From positions 2,852,001 through 2,916,000 of the forward strand of contig NC_007712.1 of the NCBI RefSeq assembly GCF_000010085.1: a DNA stretch of 64,000 bases. Reading direction: 5' to 3'. The position numbers and the translations under genes are program-made. The notes under the pieces were generated by a model. The model did no database searches. It saw nothing but the letters and a program-made list of their open reading frames with translations, and had not been told where the DNA came from. The DNA is from Sodalis glossinidius str. 'morsitans'. GTDB taxonomy: Bacteria > Pseudomonadota > Gammaproteobacteria > Enterobacterales > Enterobacteriaceae. Positions 28,799-40,064 of this stretch are shown here, one piece after another. Positions within the stretch are counted from its first letter, which is position 1. Each line of letters starts with the position of its first letter.

Positions 28799-31272
28799 TT
28801 ATTGCGGCAGCCTGTCCTGCGGACGCCACCAATAGGTTTGATTAAACTCTTTCCGGGAACGCTTTTCCATTCGACGCAAGTAGCCCGGTGAAAAGATTTC
28901 CTGTAGCTGATTAAAGACCATATGGTCAAGCACCGCTTTGGTATACCATAAATTTTGCCCTGGGATCATGCCCTTGGCAAACTTGACGAGATCGCCCCCG
29001 GTTTGTTCCGGCTTACCCTCGACCGCGTTGAGCGGGATACCCTGCAACAGTTTAATGGCGTCATCAACGACCCCCGCCACCGGCCCGAGCATGGAGGCCA
29101 ATGCGCCAGAGCCATACCGGGTGTGGTCGGAAAGCAGAAAATCACCATACAAGCCCGCACCGCCGCCCTTTAAAAAGGCATTGACCCAAAATTGCAGGGC
29201 TTTATCGCCCGTTATATCCCGTGGATTTCTTCCCGCAATAACTTCGCTAATTTGTTGGGACATCGCACCCAATACTGTCGTACTCGCCAGAAAGGCCGCC
29301 AGATACGCCGCACGACCGCCCGCAGAGGGCATATTCAACGCACGGGACCAATGACGCATCATGACCGCGATGGGGAAAGATTTGAAGAGAAAAACACTAC
29401 GCACAAGCTCGCCCCGCCAGTCCCCGCGCTGCATCGCCGCGCCGGTCACCATTCGCTTGCGCGCACCGGGCGTAACCACCGCTATATCCACTTCATCGCT
29501 CACGGCGCCGAGCAATTTGCGCATCGCCTCAAATTTCACCAGCTCGGCGTTCCCCAACCCGGCAAGCTTCTCATTCGGGATGCGCATAATACTTTCCGGG
29601 GTCAGCATGGTGTTGTTGCCATTTCCCCAGTCCTCTTGCTCGGCCAGCTTCCAGACCTTCCAGTCCTGCGACGTAATGCCTTTGCTTTTGAGTATGCGCG
29701 CGTCCTCATCGGCGATTTTCGCAATGTCGGCGTGCTTGCGTACAAGGTTGCCGATACCGCCCATCATGGTAACACCGTAGGCCGCTTATGCGCGTCCGAC
29801 CACGCGGATAGCCCACTTGCTCGCATTACCGCGTTAGCAACCCAGCGAGAGGGCGAGGGGCCCATATTATCGGTCGCCCAGCGGTTGACGCTTCCCAACA
29901 AGGTTTCCATCGCCAGACTCGCGCCGCGGGCAAACCGGATCTCGTCCTTATTCGCTGGGTTCATCGCCGCAAGCTGATTGCGTAATAGCTGTGCCATCGG
30001 CAAGTTATTGACCTTGGCAGTCAGGTACATTGTGCCGTTATCGGAAAGCGAAGAAATCAGCGCCGACCCCAACCGCGAAGCCACTAGCCAGTTACGCACG
30101 TGATCCGCCCAGCGGGCAATATGAGGATTGGCGACCGGCTGCGTTTTCCCAGCGATAAAGTTGTAAAGGTCTTCTGTTTTGTTCTTCAGTTTTTTTATCT
30201 TGCCGGTTCGTGATGGCGTTTCGTCAGCGGTTTTAGCCGCCAGCTCGTCAAGCAGGGAGCGGAACACATGATCGGGATTAGGGCCGTAGGTTTCCACCAA
30301 CGCGATATCTTTGCTAATGCCGTCCAGGTGGTTGACCAGAATATCCCACATCGACTTTTCCCCGAAGCGCTGCTGATAGGCTATATACCCTTCCGCGTCT
30401 TTGAAATGAATTTGCCTTTCAGCGTTGCCACGATTGGCGCGCGCGCCAGACAGGCGTCGCCCCGAATCACCCAGTTTGTTCATACCGCCGGTCGCTATGG
30501 TTTTGTAAGCATGACCAAGAAAATCGGCAACGTCCTTATCACTCATCAGCTCACCGTTCTCTTTGACGTACTTATTGCGGTCAAGTTTCCCTATCACAAA
30601 CCCGACCCAGTCGGATTGCGTGGCTTTGCCTACCTTTTCCATTGAATGGTATTGCGGCATGCCCCAGTCTTCCAGGTGACCGATATCGCCTCCGGCATCG
30701 TTAAAGCGACGTCGCAACAGCTCGGAGACGTTTTTCCACGCTTCAGCCCCCTTTTTTGCCCTCACGTTACCGGTATCCTGCCCACGCATTTCGTAGACCA
30801 GATCGCGGATCCACTGCTTATCCTCAAAAAGCTGAAAGAAACGCGGGTCAATGGCGCTGAATAATTCATCCAGTTGGCTTAGGGCATAATCCCGCGTCGC
30901 CTTGGTGCGAGATTCCACCGATAGAAAAGGGGCTTTGCCATCAGCGTGAAATGCAATCTTTCGGTTCAAGGCTTCCAGCTTGCCGCCTTTTCCCTTATAG
31001 CCAGCGATAAAATTATCCAACCGCTGGCGCGCCGCTATCGTCAGCGCCACCCGCCGCTTTTTCAGCGTGGCCTCGCGCTCTAACGCTTCCGCCGCCATGT
31101 GTCCCGCGCGCTGCATCCGCTCTGACTCGCTTAAACTCCGCCATGATGTCGGGTCGTTACGCGCCAAATGGCGCATATTTTTCACGATGCGATCTTCAAT
31201 CCCCTGAATCTCTGCTGAGGTCAACGTGCGTTTCGACGCCGCGGTGATCGCCTGTATACATTCCTGTCGCAT
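28799..31272 (-). pseudogene. Large internal virion (DNA ejection) protein candidate, frameshifted
   Basis: From the ATG at 31272 (GGGAGA upstream) the frame runs to SAWSDAHKRP near 29785, where one base appears lost. The continuation (MMGGIGNLVRKHADIAKIAD and on to a TAA at 28799) is in the next frame. Together about 825 residues, rich in long charged helices, with no enzyme motif recognised. Position after two other large proteins and before terminase matches the internal core proteins 14, 15 and 16 of T7. The role in DNA ejection is inferred from order and size. Confidence 0.65.
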
Positions 31273-31273
31273 A

Positions 31274-32746
31274 CTACGCTCTCCCAAGGAAGCAGCTCAC
31301 GGCCACATCAAATAAACTGGCGTCGTGCTGAGCGTTTTCAACATCCTTGTTGGCTTGAGCCAACAAGTCCGCTGCCCTTACCGCTGTCACACTGTCGTCA
31401 TGATCCACAACATGCACCTCAAGATCGGGATTTTCCATCACGGCGCGCTCTGCATGCCGGAAATCATATTCATCACCCACGGTGTCGTTACCGCGGGCCA
31501 GACGTTCCCCCGCGGCTAACTGGTCCTGTCTCACCTGCGCCACTGTGCGGGGTTTAGGCGTTGATAACCCACTCATCCCTGCGACATCCGCTTGATACTG
31601 CTCCGCTGCCGTGGTGGCTTCACCCCTAAGGCCTAGTTCCTCCCGCACTGACTGTGAAGCCAGATTGACTCTTGGCGTCTTTTGCAGAAATTCCGCCCCC
31701 TCAAGCAGCGCGCCGACATCGACAGGTTCACCTGCCAGTACGCCCGCCATCGCCTTATTCATCGCCTGGGCATGGGCATTGCAGGAAAGTACGCTGACAG
31801 GCACCCCCGGCGCCACGGTCACTTCAAAGTTAACATGGCTGCTGCTCGTCAGTGCGGCATCAATCTCTTCCGGGGAAACGCGCCTTACCGGTACATCCTC
31901 ACCACGGCTATTGATGAAGCGCCCCAGCCCACCGGGCGCAAGCCCCAGAACGGCATCGGTTGCCAGTGCTTGAGAGGCCATAACGTCATACTGGCGCGCC
32001 ATGTCCTCGTAACCGCCACGTCGTAAAGTCTCGGCGGATAACCCACGCTGGGCCATACCCATAGCGATATTAGTACCTGCCGAATAAAACAGGTCAGGTG
32101 CAGCGCGGGCCACGGCACCGGCTAATGCCCCCGAGGCGCCTCTGCCAACAGACAGCGCGGCACTTACCCCCTCGGCCACCGCGCCCCCTGCTCGCAACCC
32201 CAGCGACATAGGGAGAACCGCACCTAATGCCGCCGTGCCGCCGGTGACCAGCGCCTTATCAACGGCGGTCCCGTAATCGACGCCGTCGGCTCGTGACTTT
32301 TCGTAATAGGAGAATCCTTGCAGCGTGCCCACGGTTGCGGCAGCGCTCCAAGGACCACCCATGAGAGAGCCTGCGATAGCCTGTCCGCCTAGTTGCCCCA
32401 GAGAGAACAGCACTTGCCCCGCGGTTCCGGTTGTTCCCAGATCGGGCGTGAGTTCGCGGACCCTTGTTTCAGCCAGTTTCCGCTGTGCCTTGAAAAAATC
32501 GGCAGAGAAATCACGCACGCCAAAGGTTTCACTCACCGCGTCGGCAACAGGCGATATCGCGGTATCCAGCGCCGCCCATCCCACTTGATCCGCCTGTCTT
32601 ACGCCAGACCAAAGTCCTTTAAAAAGGGCAGTCCCCGCGCCATCGAAGAAAGCCGCATCTTGCAGCGTACCTGTGCCGATGGGATGTTCCGCGGCGTAGG
32701 CCAGCGCTTTATTTTGTTGTGTCGGGCTAAAACTGAAATAGCTCAT
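31274..32746 (-). CDS. Putative internal virion protein, 490 residues
   Basis: The frame is intact. The middle (about residues 105-240) is very rich in glycine and alanine with hydrophobic runs (GQLGGQAIAGSLMGGPWSAA, GTAALGAVLPMSLGLRAGG), so it may insert into membranes. The ends are hydrophilic. It overlaps the upstream gene by 4 bp (ATGA) and is followed at once by the next large gene, so the three are translated together. By order it resembles the T7 core proteins that form the ejection channel. No domain was recognised, so the function is inferred. Confidence 0.6.
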   Translation of the reverse strand: MSYFSFSPTQQNKALAYAAEHPIGTGTLQDAAFFDGAGTALFKGLWSGVRQADQVGWAALDTAISPVADAVSETFGVRDFSADFFKAQRKLAETRVRELTPDLGTTGTAGQVLFSLGQLGGQAIAGSLMGGPWSAAATVGTLQGFSYYEKSRADGVDYGTAVDKALVTGGTAALGAVLPMSLGLRAGGAVAEGVSAALSVGRGASGALAGAVARAAPDLFYSAGTNIAMGMAQRGLSAETLRRGGYEDMARQYDVMASQALATDAVLGLAPGGLGRFINSRGEDVPVRRVSPEEIDAALTSSSHVNFEVTVAPGVPVSVLSCNAHAQAMNKAMAGVLAGEPVDVGALLEGAEFLQKTPRVNLASQSVREELGLRGEATTAAEQYQADVAGMSGLSTPKPRTVAQVRQDQLAAGERLARGNDTVGDEYDFRHAERAVMENPDLEVHVVDHDDSVTAVRAADLLAQANKDVENAQHDASLFDVAVSCFLGRA

Positions 32747-35276
32747 TGAGGAATGCCCTCCTCGCCAAAGCGGAGCTTTTCTGCGTCAATGTGCAACACC
32801 ACCGGTCTGTCGTCTTTTCCTAATAGATACCCGGCCCCCAGTTTTACCAAATACTGACTATCACCTTGGCTCTGTAAGCCGTATCGCACGGGCGGCGGCT
32901 TGATTCCGTCGTCCAACACTTGTTTCTTCCAGGCTACGCCCACCGCTTTATTGAACTGGCTTTCTGACATCTTCCAAGGTGACAACACGTCCCCCTGTCC
33001 TCCGTAGTTGTAAACGCCCCCGGTCGCCACGTTGATAGCCTGGGTCCAAGTGTCTTTGTCGTATTCCCCAGAAACGTTCCCCTTGCGTGCCATGACGCCA
33101 GCGTAATAATCCTTCGCGACATCGTACGCCTGCGCAGCGCCTTCGGCATCCCCCACAAAAGCCTTGCCTACCTTGTCGACAAACTCAGGGCGTAAATCAG
33201 TATCTTTAGACATTTCAATCCCGCGGGTTTTATTCTCGACCCCGTTGACGTTGGTCGTCACGCCGGTGCGGGCGTTGGCCCCTTCGATAATCGTTTTCGC
33301 TGCATCATCCGGGGTGACCATTACATCGGCGCTCCCCCACCAAAATCCCTCATTCCCTGTCACATTACCGCGCTTTCCCATGATGGCACCGGCAACCGCC
33401 GCCGACGGCGCGTAGCGGCTCACCTGCTGTAACGCGGCTGAGTACTGCGCCCCTGATCCCAGCCCCTGCCGCATTGCATCCAGATAAGCGACGGACTGTG
33501 ACGCCGGCGCAGAACGCAGCATTTCGCCTATCTGAGACACTTCCGACTGAGAAAAAATGGCTAACGGAGTGCCGTAATGCCGGGCCAGATCAGGGGTTAA
33601 GCTCGCCCGCGCCGATAGCCCCGCGCTGAAGGCCTCTGGCGTTTGCATATCGAGAGGGTCAATCTGTTTTTGTTCCGCGGCGTATTGAATAGAATCTTGC
33701 ATTCGCGCCCTGTTGACGTATTCAACGGCTTTTTGCAATGTCTCATGCCGTTTAGCCGCCTCGGCGTAACCTTCTCCTGGCACGGGTTCGCGCGCATTCA
33801 GCAAGGCCTGCTGCCCCACCGGTGATAACTGCTGGACCGTTGAGATATCGCTGCCTAGCTGTTGGGTATCGAGATAATTTGCGTACGCTTTCTGGCCCGC
33901 ATCGTAGCCGTAGGCGCGGGTAAATTCGTCCGCTGTGAATTCACGGGGGTAATTCTTCCCGCGTAACGCCGCCGCGGTGAAATCTTTCAGCTCACCCTCT
34001 AATTCAACACGATATTCCCGCTGCTGCTGACTGAGCTGCCCCTGCGCCACGCTGCGCAACCGGGCGAGTTGTACCGGATCTAACTGGGTCACGGCGGTAG
34101 TCGCGCCCGCCGCGCGCAAGTTGTTACCGTCCGGCGTGGGTAGCGTCACCAGACCCAGCGCGGACATTGCCCCCGTTGAGATTTGGTCTTTGGAATAGGG
34201 GTTACCGCCATTTTCATGCTGGGTTATTCCCGCACACAGCGCGGTTAGCGTATTGATGTCCGTCAAATCAAGCCGCTTGTCGGCGGGAACTTTCAATGCA
34301 TTAGAGACAGCGGCAATATACGATGCCGTGTCGTTTTCATTCGACGGCGCCCAGCGTCCGATGATTTGCTCGACCGTGTTGTAACCGCGTTTATTGTAGG
34401 CCAGCAGGTTTTTGCACAACGCGCGAAGGCCGTGCTCAGGCGTCGCGAATGACGCAAATCGTCCGTCGCCTTTGGTCTCCCCCTCCCAGGTGTTTTCCGT
34501 GCGTACCAGATTCCCCGGATTGTTACTGCGCACGCCGACCGGCTCGGTTGCGCTGCCGCCGCTATAGCGCCCCCCCCCCCGGCGTCTGAAGGCTCTCCCG
34601 CCAGCCGGACAAAATCAGCGGGATTCGATACCGCGATATTCTGCGCGGTAGTCAACGCAGTTGTTTTCACATAATTGTTCTGCTGCTCACTTATCTGTTC
34701 CGGGGTCCAACCGTGCGCCTTGCCGTACTCGGCGATCTGCTGTTGCGCGCTCCCGACTTCCAGTTGGTAACTGACGTTGTCATGCCAAAACCCGGCGGTG
34801 CGCGTCTGGCTGTTGGCTATCGTTGATTCAAAATTCCCCTGCTCAACGCGCCGACGCTGCCCCAACTCATGGCTTAAGCCGGTTCGCTCGAGTTGGATAC
34901 GCCGCGCGATAGCCTGCTGCTGGAACGGCTCGCGCATATCTGAGGGCAACTCCGCCGCCAATTTATTGGCGAAATCCTCGTATTGCCGCGTGTAATTACC
35001 CGTAGCCCCTTCTGCGTTTGTCCCCTGCAACGAAAGCAGCCCGTGTTCGGGGTCATTGACCAGGCCATGGGTGAAATCATCAAGCTGCAGCGTCAGTGCC
35101 TGTAAATGACTCTGTCTTTCCTGCTCGATGCGCCGCTGTTGCTGCTCCGCGACCCCGATGCCTACCGACGCCAAATGCTGCAGCGCATTCGCGACGGCGC
35201 CGGTGTTGCCCACGTCAACGCGGGTCGGTTGCGTGGCAGTCGTCGCATTGCCAAAATTCCCCACTGGAATACGCAT
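32743..35276 (-). pseudogene. Large virion protein with lysozyme-like segment, broken at a G11 tract
   Basis: The N-terminal 235 residues (MRIPVGNFGNATTATQPTRV and a long helical region) run into an uninterrupted tract of 11 G (C on the plus strand, 34569-34579). The remaining 600 residues follow in another frame and would join if the tract had 9 or 12 G. Just after the tract is RSNNPGNLVRTENTWEG, a pattern seen in phage virion proteins with a peptidoglycan-degrading fold, then a long repeat-rich C-terminal part. Combined length is about 845. It lies between two other ejection-type proteins. Confidence 0.7.
34569..34579 (-). repeat. G11 homopolymer inside a virion gene
   Basis: Eleven consecutive C on the plus strand (G on the coding strand) form the longest GC homopolymer noticed in the window. 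The frame changes across it. Confidence 0.9.
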
Positions 35277-35786
35277 CAGCGGATCCCCATATTCGCGAAA
35301 AGGTTACTTGAAGCGGCGTCTGTCGTCGGGTTAGCTTTCTTCCAGCCGGAATAAGCCTTTGCCCCTCCCTGTAATAACGCGCTGCCGGCATTGATATATC
35401 CCGCTGATGCCGCATTGCTGCCGCTAATGCGGTCGGCTTGCGCCTGCGCCCTGTAGCGTGCGCTGGTGTTCATGCCGTTTACTATCGTGGTGTAGGCATC
35501 CTCTTCCGCATCGCCGGTAATGCCAGAGGTAATGCGTAACGCAGTGCCCGCCCCGGTTTCTACCCCGGAGGCAGCCAGCGGCATTCGCCTGCGCCGCCTG
35601 ATGCTGGCCCGCCTTACGGATTTTTTCCGCCTGCACCTTTGCCGCCGCTTTAGCTGCATCAGCGTCTGCCTCAGCCTGCGCGGCCTGATAATTCGCCATC
35701 TTCTGCTGTTGCTGCCCCTGCACGACGGCACCGCCTGCCGCCAATACCGACGATGCAACCAGCGCAATCTCGACGCCTGTACACAT
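35276..35786 (-). pseudogene. Small internal virion protein candidate (T7 gp14-like position), frameshifted
   Basis: From the ATG at 35786 (GGAGGTGTGAG upstream) the product starts MCTGVEIALVASSVLAAGGA and continues through a long alanine-glutamine-rich helix. Near 35587 the frame changes by 1 nt and the rest reads LAASGVETGAGTALRITSG, YRAQAQADRISGSNAASAGY and ends NLFANMGIR. Proteins with this pattern occur just before the large ejection proteins in many podoviruses. About 168 residues when joined. Confidence 0.65.
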
Positions 35787-35787
35787 C

Positions 35788-36240
35788 TCACACCTCCATC
35801 GAATAAAGCAGCCCGGTGCGTGACAAGCCAAGCCGTGAATATAATTCGCCGGTGCGTTCCTCGTGCACCCCCGTGGTAATACCCATGTTGATCACCGCGG
35901 CATCGTGGTCTTTCGCCCAGGCCATAAAGGATTTGATCAACCGCGCGCCGGCCGACCCCCCGCCACGATGGTTCGGGGAAATGAAGACGCCGTACTCAAA
36001 CGCCATCAACTGGCGCGAAAACCACTGTTCCCCGATGCCACCGGCCAGCCAGCCGATGATCTGCCCGTTGTGCTCTGCCACCAGAACGCAACCGGCATCG
36101 GCGTTGATAAGGTGATCGGCCAAGTCAGCGCATTTTAGCGCGTCAAACGGCGAGTTTTCCGCGTAGCGTGATTCCTGGTACATGCTGGCCCCCAGCGCAA
36201 TTAACGCCGGGATATCGTTTCGTGTTGCAGTTCGGATCAT
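35788..36240 (-). CDS. GNAT-family acetyltransferase in the virion gene cluster
   Basis: The 150-residue product starts MIRTATRNDIPALIALGASM and contains the acetyl-CoA binding signature in the form PNHRGGGSAGARLIKSFM (motif A, Q/RxxGxG/A). These enzymes move an acetyl group from acetyl-CoA to an amine; the substrate here is unknown. It lies tightly between the tail tube gene and a virion gene (1-3 nt gaps), so it is transcribed with the structural genes. The frame is intact in a region where most neighbours are broken. It might modify a virion or host protein; this is inference. Confidence 0.8.
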   Translation of the reverse strand: MIRTATRNDIPALIALGASMYQESRYAENSPFDALKCADLADHLINADAGCVLVAEHNGQIIGWLAGGIGEQWFSRQLMAFEYGVFISPNHRGGGSAGARLIKSFMAWAKDHDAAVINMGITTGVHEERTGELYSRLGLSRTGLLYSMEV

Positions 36241-36242
36241 GG

Positions 36243-37418
36243 TTAGCCCCCGTTGCTGGTAAACGTGGTGATAATGGCCAGAAGGTGAAACGGCAACGGC
36301 TGGCGCTGCTGCACAATCAAGGTATCCTCACCGCGCTCCCAGCCCAGTTTGCCCATATAGTGATCCCCCGTGAACACCTGAGCAGGTTTATCCAAAACCT
36401 TCGGGCCGAATGTGCGAAAAGGGATAATCTGGCCGTTGCACTCTGCGCCGATGGTGTCAAGAAAACGCATCGTGACTTCGCTGGTCCGCTTACGCGCGTT
36501 CTGCGTTATGCCCTCCGTCGTGGCAACTTCAGGCGTTAATGTCTCTATCGTGGTGTCGTAGTGGAGGCCTATCTCTACGGTCTTCGCTTTACGCGCCAGC
36601 GTGACCTGTCCGCCAGAGACAACGGCACGCGGCATGACCGACCCATCGGCAACCACATCCACCGTCTTGCCCTCCAGGTGCCGAAGCCCCGCCCAGGTCG
36701 TAGCACCGGCCTCGCTGCGCCCGGTGATTGCCGCATCGGTATTCAGCACGTTATCGAACACTTCGACGTAGCGTACGGTTTGCCCGTTAATGTGACGGCG
36801 AACCAGCGCATACAGCACGTCATCCCGCTCGCAGGGAATGGACATCACGGACTCAAAAGCACCCTCTGTCATCTAGCGTGACCAGGCAACCACATCCTGA
36901 GCGCGATCCATCGTCACCGTTACGGCGACACCATCTTCACGCACCAGCCAGATAAATCCGTCCGGCTGCTGCTGGTAAGCCATATCGCGCACATCGCCCG
37001 CCGTGATGTGCTCCGCCAGTACCGTCAAATCGTTAGCAGCATAGGACACGAAGCTGTCGGGATCGTACGCCACGGCATAGAGCTTGCGCCCGGCCCGCTG
37101 GATAAACAGAATTTCGGTACCGACGCGCAGCGGACGAATACGGTTACAGCCATACGGGCTGGGATTCTTGACCGAAATATTGGTGGGCGTGATAGACGCG
37201 TCGTTTCCCGATGTAATGGTAAATTCACCGCCGTAGGTCAGCACAATCAGCGTGTTCATTTGTGCCAGGTGGACGATCGGGTTAAGCTGATCAGACGACA
37301 GTGTAAAGCTGATGGCCGCATCCGCGCCATTGGCGTAACGCATAATATCAACGCGGCCCATCAAGCGCGGCGAGACTTCCCCGGCGGTGAAATTGGTTTT
37401 AATCAGATTGGCGCGCAT
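36243..37418 (-). pseudogene. Tail tubular protein B-like gene with in-frame TAG
   Basis: The frame from 37418 to 36243 is broken only by TAG at 36873. The N terminus (MRANLIKTNFTAGEVSPRLM, GRVDIMRYANGA) is typical of podovirus tail proteins, followed after an apparent deletion by MNTLIVLTYGGEFTIT, PSPYGCNRIRPLRVG and VREDGVAVTVTMDRAQDVVAW. After the stop the text resumes sensibly (TEGAFESVMSIPCERDD). Relatives I recall are 600 or more residues; only 390 remain here, so a block is missing after GADAA. T7 gp12 forms the tail nozzle. Confidence 0.72.
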
Positions 37419-37419
37419 C

Positions 37420-37983
37420 TCAGTGCCTCGACGCCAGGGTGGGGAAACCGTCCAGCCTCTCCGGCGGATCTTCCTGTCCGTTAATGGATTTCGCCTGCTG
37501 GAGCAGGAAAGCGGCTTCTTGGGTCAGACTGTCGCGCAAACTGGCAGATCCCGTCACGGCATAGGCCAGTTTTGCCTGCATCGTCACTTCGGCGACGTTA
37601 ACCAATGCCACGTCCCAGGTCGATTCATCCTCACTGCGAAAGATATAGAGCAGACAGGCCTCCTGTACGTTCGCCAGCAGGCGTTTTCCTTCAATGCGAT
37701 ACGGGATATCGTCATACCGCTCCCCCACCGACAACACCTGGATAAGATCCGCCGGAAGGGGGAACTGGTAGCCAAAACCGAAAGCGGGGGCGGTACTGAC
37801 GGGAGAGAGCACAACACGTTTAATGGCACAGTGCCACGGATGGGCGCGCAGCAGGTTATTGCGTACAGAAGGGTAAATATTGGCGCAGAGTCTGGCGTGC
37901 GAGGTCGCCTCATCGAAACTGTTGATCGGATGCACCCCCAGCGCCAGCAGCGCGTTAGAGCAGATAGATACGCTAGAACTCAT
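37420..37983 (-). CDS. Tail tubular protein A-like (head-tail adaptor)
   Basis: This intact 187-residue protein starts MSSSVSICSNALLALGVHPI and contains ARLCANIYPSVRNNLLRAHPWHCA, read in sections, the pattern of T7 gp11-like tail tubular A proteins that form the ring under the portal. It follows the capsid gene and precedes the tube B-like gene by 1 nt, the same order as T7 genes 10, 11 and 12. Confidence 0.75.
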   Translation of the reverse strand: MSSSVSICSNALLALGVHPINSFDEATSHARLCANIYPSVRNNLLRAHPWHCAIKRVVLSPVSTAPAFGFGYQFPLPADLIQVLSVGERYDDIPYRIEGKRLLANVQEACLLYIFRSEDESTWDVALVNVAEVTMQAKLAYAVTGSASLRDSLTQEAAFLLQQAKSINGQEDPPERLDGFPTLASRH

Positions 37984-38004
37984 GGCGACACCTCAAATGA
38001 GAAA

Positions 38005-38023
38005 GGCCGGGGATCCCCCGGCA
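38005..38023 (-). terminator. GC hairpin between capsid and tail tube genes
   Basis: GCCGGGG at 38006-38012 pairs with CCCCGGC at 38016-38022. On the minus strand it is followed by CTTTCTC, a weak terminator. Its centre is again GGATCC, so it may be a variant of the recurrent phage palindrome; it lies 22 bp upstream of the tail tube start. Confidence 0.4.
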
Positions 38024-38037
38024 AAGATCCCGGCGGC

Positions 38038-38949
38038 TTACGCCACAAACTCGATAGCGACGACCTTTTTTTCGTTTGCCCGACCAGCACCATAAGACGC
38101 ATCGACAGAAATCTGGATGGTGTTGTTTTTATCGCGACGCAGGCAGATATCGACGTTGTATTGTGCGCCCGTCCCCAAATGCACCGCAGATTTACACCAA
38201 GCAGCGGCGGTTTTGGTGGTGACGGCAGGCTCGCCTGCTTTCGCTTCGTCCAGCTTTTCGTACGCCAGCCACTTAAAGCCCAGCCAGTTACCGAACACCG
38301 CGCCCTCCTGAAGCATCTTCACCGCCATAAAGTCGGCGCTGGTCAACGTGGTATCGCTGAGGATCTGCGTCAACATGTCGGCATTGTAGGTGATATACAG
38401 CTCCTCACCGTTCTGTTCATCGCACTCGTTACGGCGAAACATGGCCTTGGCAGCGATAAGCTTGGCCTTGGTCATGCCGGTTTTGCCTGCGACAATCTTT
38501 TGCGTTGTCGGCAGGGCAACGGGCGCATAAGCACCGGTATCCGATGTTTTGCGCAAAACGGTATCGAGCAACGCCCGATAAATAATGTCGTCCTTTTTGC
38601 GGTTAGCCGCAGCTAGGGTCAGCTGTAAATAGGGCCCCTGCGGATCAGCAATCAGTTTGCGCAGGTCACGCTTCTCCACCGGCACGAAGACCCCGTAGTC
38701 CGCCATCAAGGCGTTACGCGTCCCCGCTTCAGGGACATTCCAGACCGTATCACCGAACCGCGTAGTGATTTGGGTCATCTCGATAGTGCCCATATCGTTG
38801 ATGGTGAAGGATGCCCCGGTAATATGGCCTCGGTCAGTAACTGCGGCCTGCAGGCGAGAGTCTTTTTGCTGCGAGGCAATTTCAAACGAATCATGGAACT
38901 GCTGCACAAACGCAGCGGTGATCATGTTCTTATTGGCATCAAAAGCCAT
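38038..38949 (-). CDS. Major capsid protein candidate
   Basis: The start at 38949 (MAFDANKNMITAAFVQQFHD) has GGAG upstream; the product is 303 residues and intact. It contains ISVDASYGAGRANEKKVVAIEF at the C terminus, read in sections, and a conserved middle (GTIEMTQITTRFGDT, PVEKRDLRKLIADPQGPY). It follows portal and scaffold genes and precedes the tail tube gene, so capsid is the best fit by order and size. No fold can be assigned by eye. The intact state contrasts with the nonsense-bearing scaffold gene. Confidence 0.72.
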   Translation of the reverse strand: MAFDANKNMITAAFVQQFHDSFEIASQQKDSRLQAAVTDRGHITGASFTINDMGTIEMTQITTRFGDTVWNVPEAGTRNALMADYGVFVPVEKRDLRKLIADPQGPYLQLTLAAANRKKDDIIYRALLDTVLRKTSDTGAYAPVALPTTQKIVAGKTGMTKAKLIAAKAMFRRNECDEQNGEELYITYNADMLTQILSDTTLTSADFMAVKMLQEGAVFGNWLGFKWLAYEKLDEAKAGEPAVTTKTAAAWCKSAVHLGTGAQYNVDICLRRDKNNTIQISVDASYGAGRANEKKVVAIEFVA

Positions 38950-39099
38950 AATGCACACTCCGAATAGTGATTAATCGCCTGCGAGGTGTCGGTCTCCCGG
39001 CTCGTTTCAACGCTGCCCGGTTGGCGCTGACGGACAGGGGGGATCAGGTATCCGGCTACCCAGCCGGGCTGCTTTGTGAGGATTGTGAATGTGATGTGC

Positions 39100-39115
39100 G
39101 GTCAGGATCCCGACC
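39100..39115. promoter_or_regulatory. GGATCC-centred palindrome, site 4 (upstream of capsid)
   Basis: GGTCAGGATCCCGACC differs at one position from the perfect palindrome. It lies in the 206-bp gap between scaffold and capsid, 150 bp upstream of the capsid start. Confidence 0.45.
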
Positions 39116-39155
39116 AAATGAAACGAGGCCAGCCACGCAGCCGGCCTGTTGAACG

Positions 39156-39971
39156 TCACGCGACAGAATGTGTGCCGTACGTCTTCTGGTAGAATGCACG
39201 TATCTGTGCAGCAACACGATCATGATCGGCATGTTTCGGGTCGGCATAGGCTTCCGACTTCATCAGGTCACGGATGACTTGCTGCGCCGTCGGGTTAGCG
39301 TCCGCCCCGGCGGGCGTATCCTCCTGCATCTCCACCCCCACTTTCGCCAGCAGGCGGATAACCAGCGGATTATTGCCGATATCATCCAGGCGATCTTTGT
39401 CGCCTTCATCGGCCAGCGTATGAAACGCACGGTAGGCCAGACCGATGTTTTTGTTAAATTCAGCGTCAGATTGCTACACCGCGCGTAACTGTGTCCCCGC
39501 GGCGTCCGCATCCAGCTCGGCCGCACCGTTCACTAACGCCGAGGCACGTTGCAGGTACTCGCCCAGAATAAAGCCCATTTGGTCATTCGTGATGCCCTTG
39601 GCGTGAGCGGCTTTGAGAAAGCCCTGCATTTCAGGATCGGCTTTGAATTCATCCCATTGAAACCCCTCGGCGTCTACCTTCGGCGTGTAGTCATCAACGG
39701 ACTTCGGAGGGGCGTCACCGTGACCTAAACGCTTCTCAAGATGCGTATAAGGCTCTGCCAGTTTGCGTGCAGAGCTTTCCACGTTGAGCTTGCCGTCATC
39801 GCCCATAACGCGGAATTTTTCTGGTACCCAATCCGCCTCGGCCGCTGGCGCCTGTGCGCCGGTGCCAAGCAAAGAATGACCTGCATCAGAATTAACAGAT
39901 TCATCGCCACCGCTGCCCCCCGCGTCCTCGCCAGCATCGGCGTTCATGAATAGCGGTTTAATCGTCCACAT
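39156..39971 (-). pseudogene. Scaffolding protein candidate with one in-frame TAG
   Basis: The frame from 39971 to 39156 (about 270 codons) is interrupted only by TAG at 39474. It starts MWTIKPLFMNADAGEDAGGS and is acidic, with segments such as EADWVPEKFRVMGDDGKLNV, SARKLAEPYTHLEKRLG and DDYTPKVDAEGFQWDEFKAD. After the stop it continues QSDAEFNKNIGLAYRAFHTL. Relatives have a tryptophan at the stop position, so TGG to TAG is likely. Scaffolds guide procapsid assembly; its place between portal and capsid fits T7 gene 9. Confidence 0.75.
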
Positions 39972-40064
39972 CGTCGTATACTCCGTCAGCCTGGTTAATT
40001 CTCATGAGAATGAAATCTAGCACGGCACGCTCCCCGCGGCCTGCCCGGCGGCGCTGGCGGCCTC

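Noticed and set aside
37387..38616. 409-codon plus-strand frame across tail tube and capsid genes
   Set aside because: It lies opposite two coherent minus-strand genes with good ribosome-binding sites and shows no domain; a GC-rich shadow frame.
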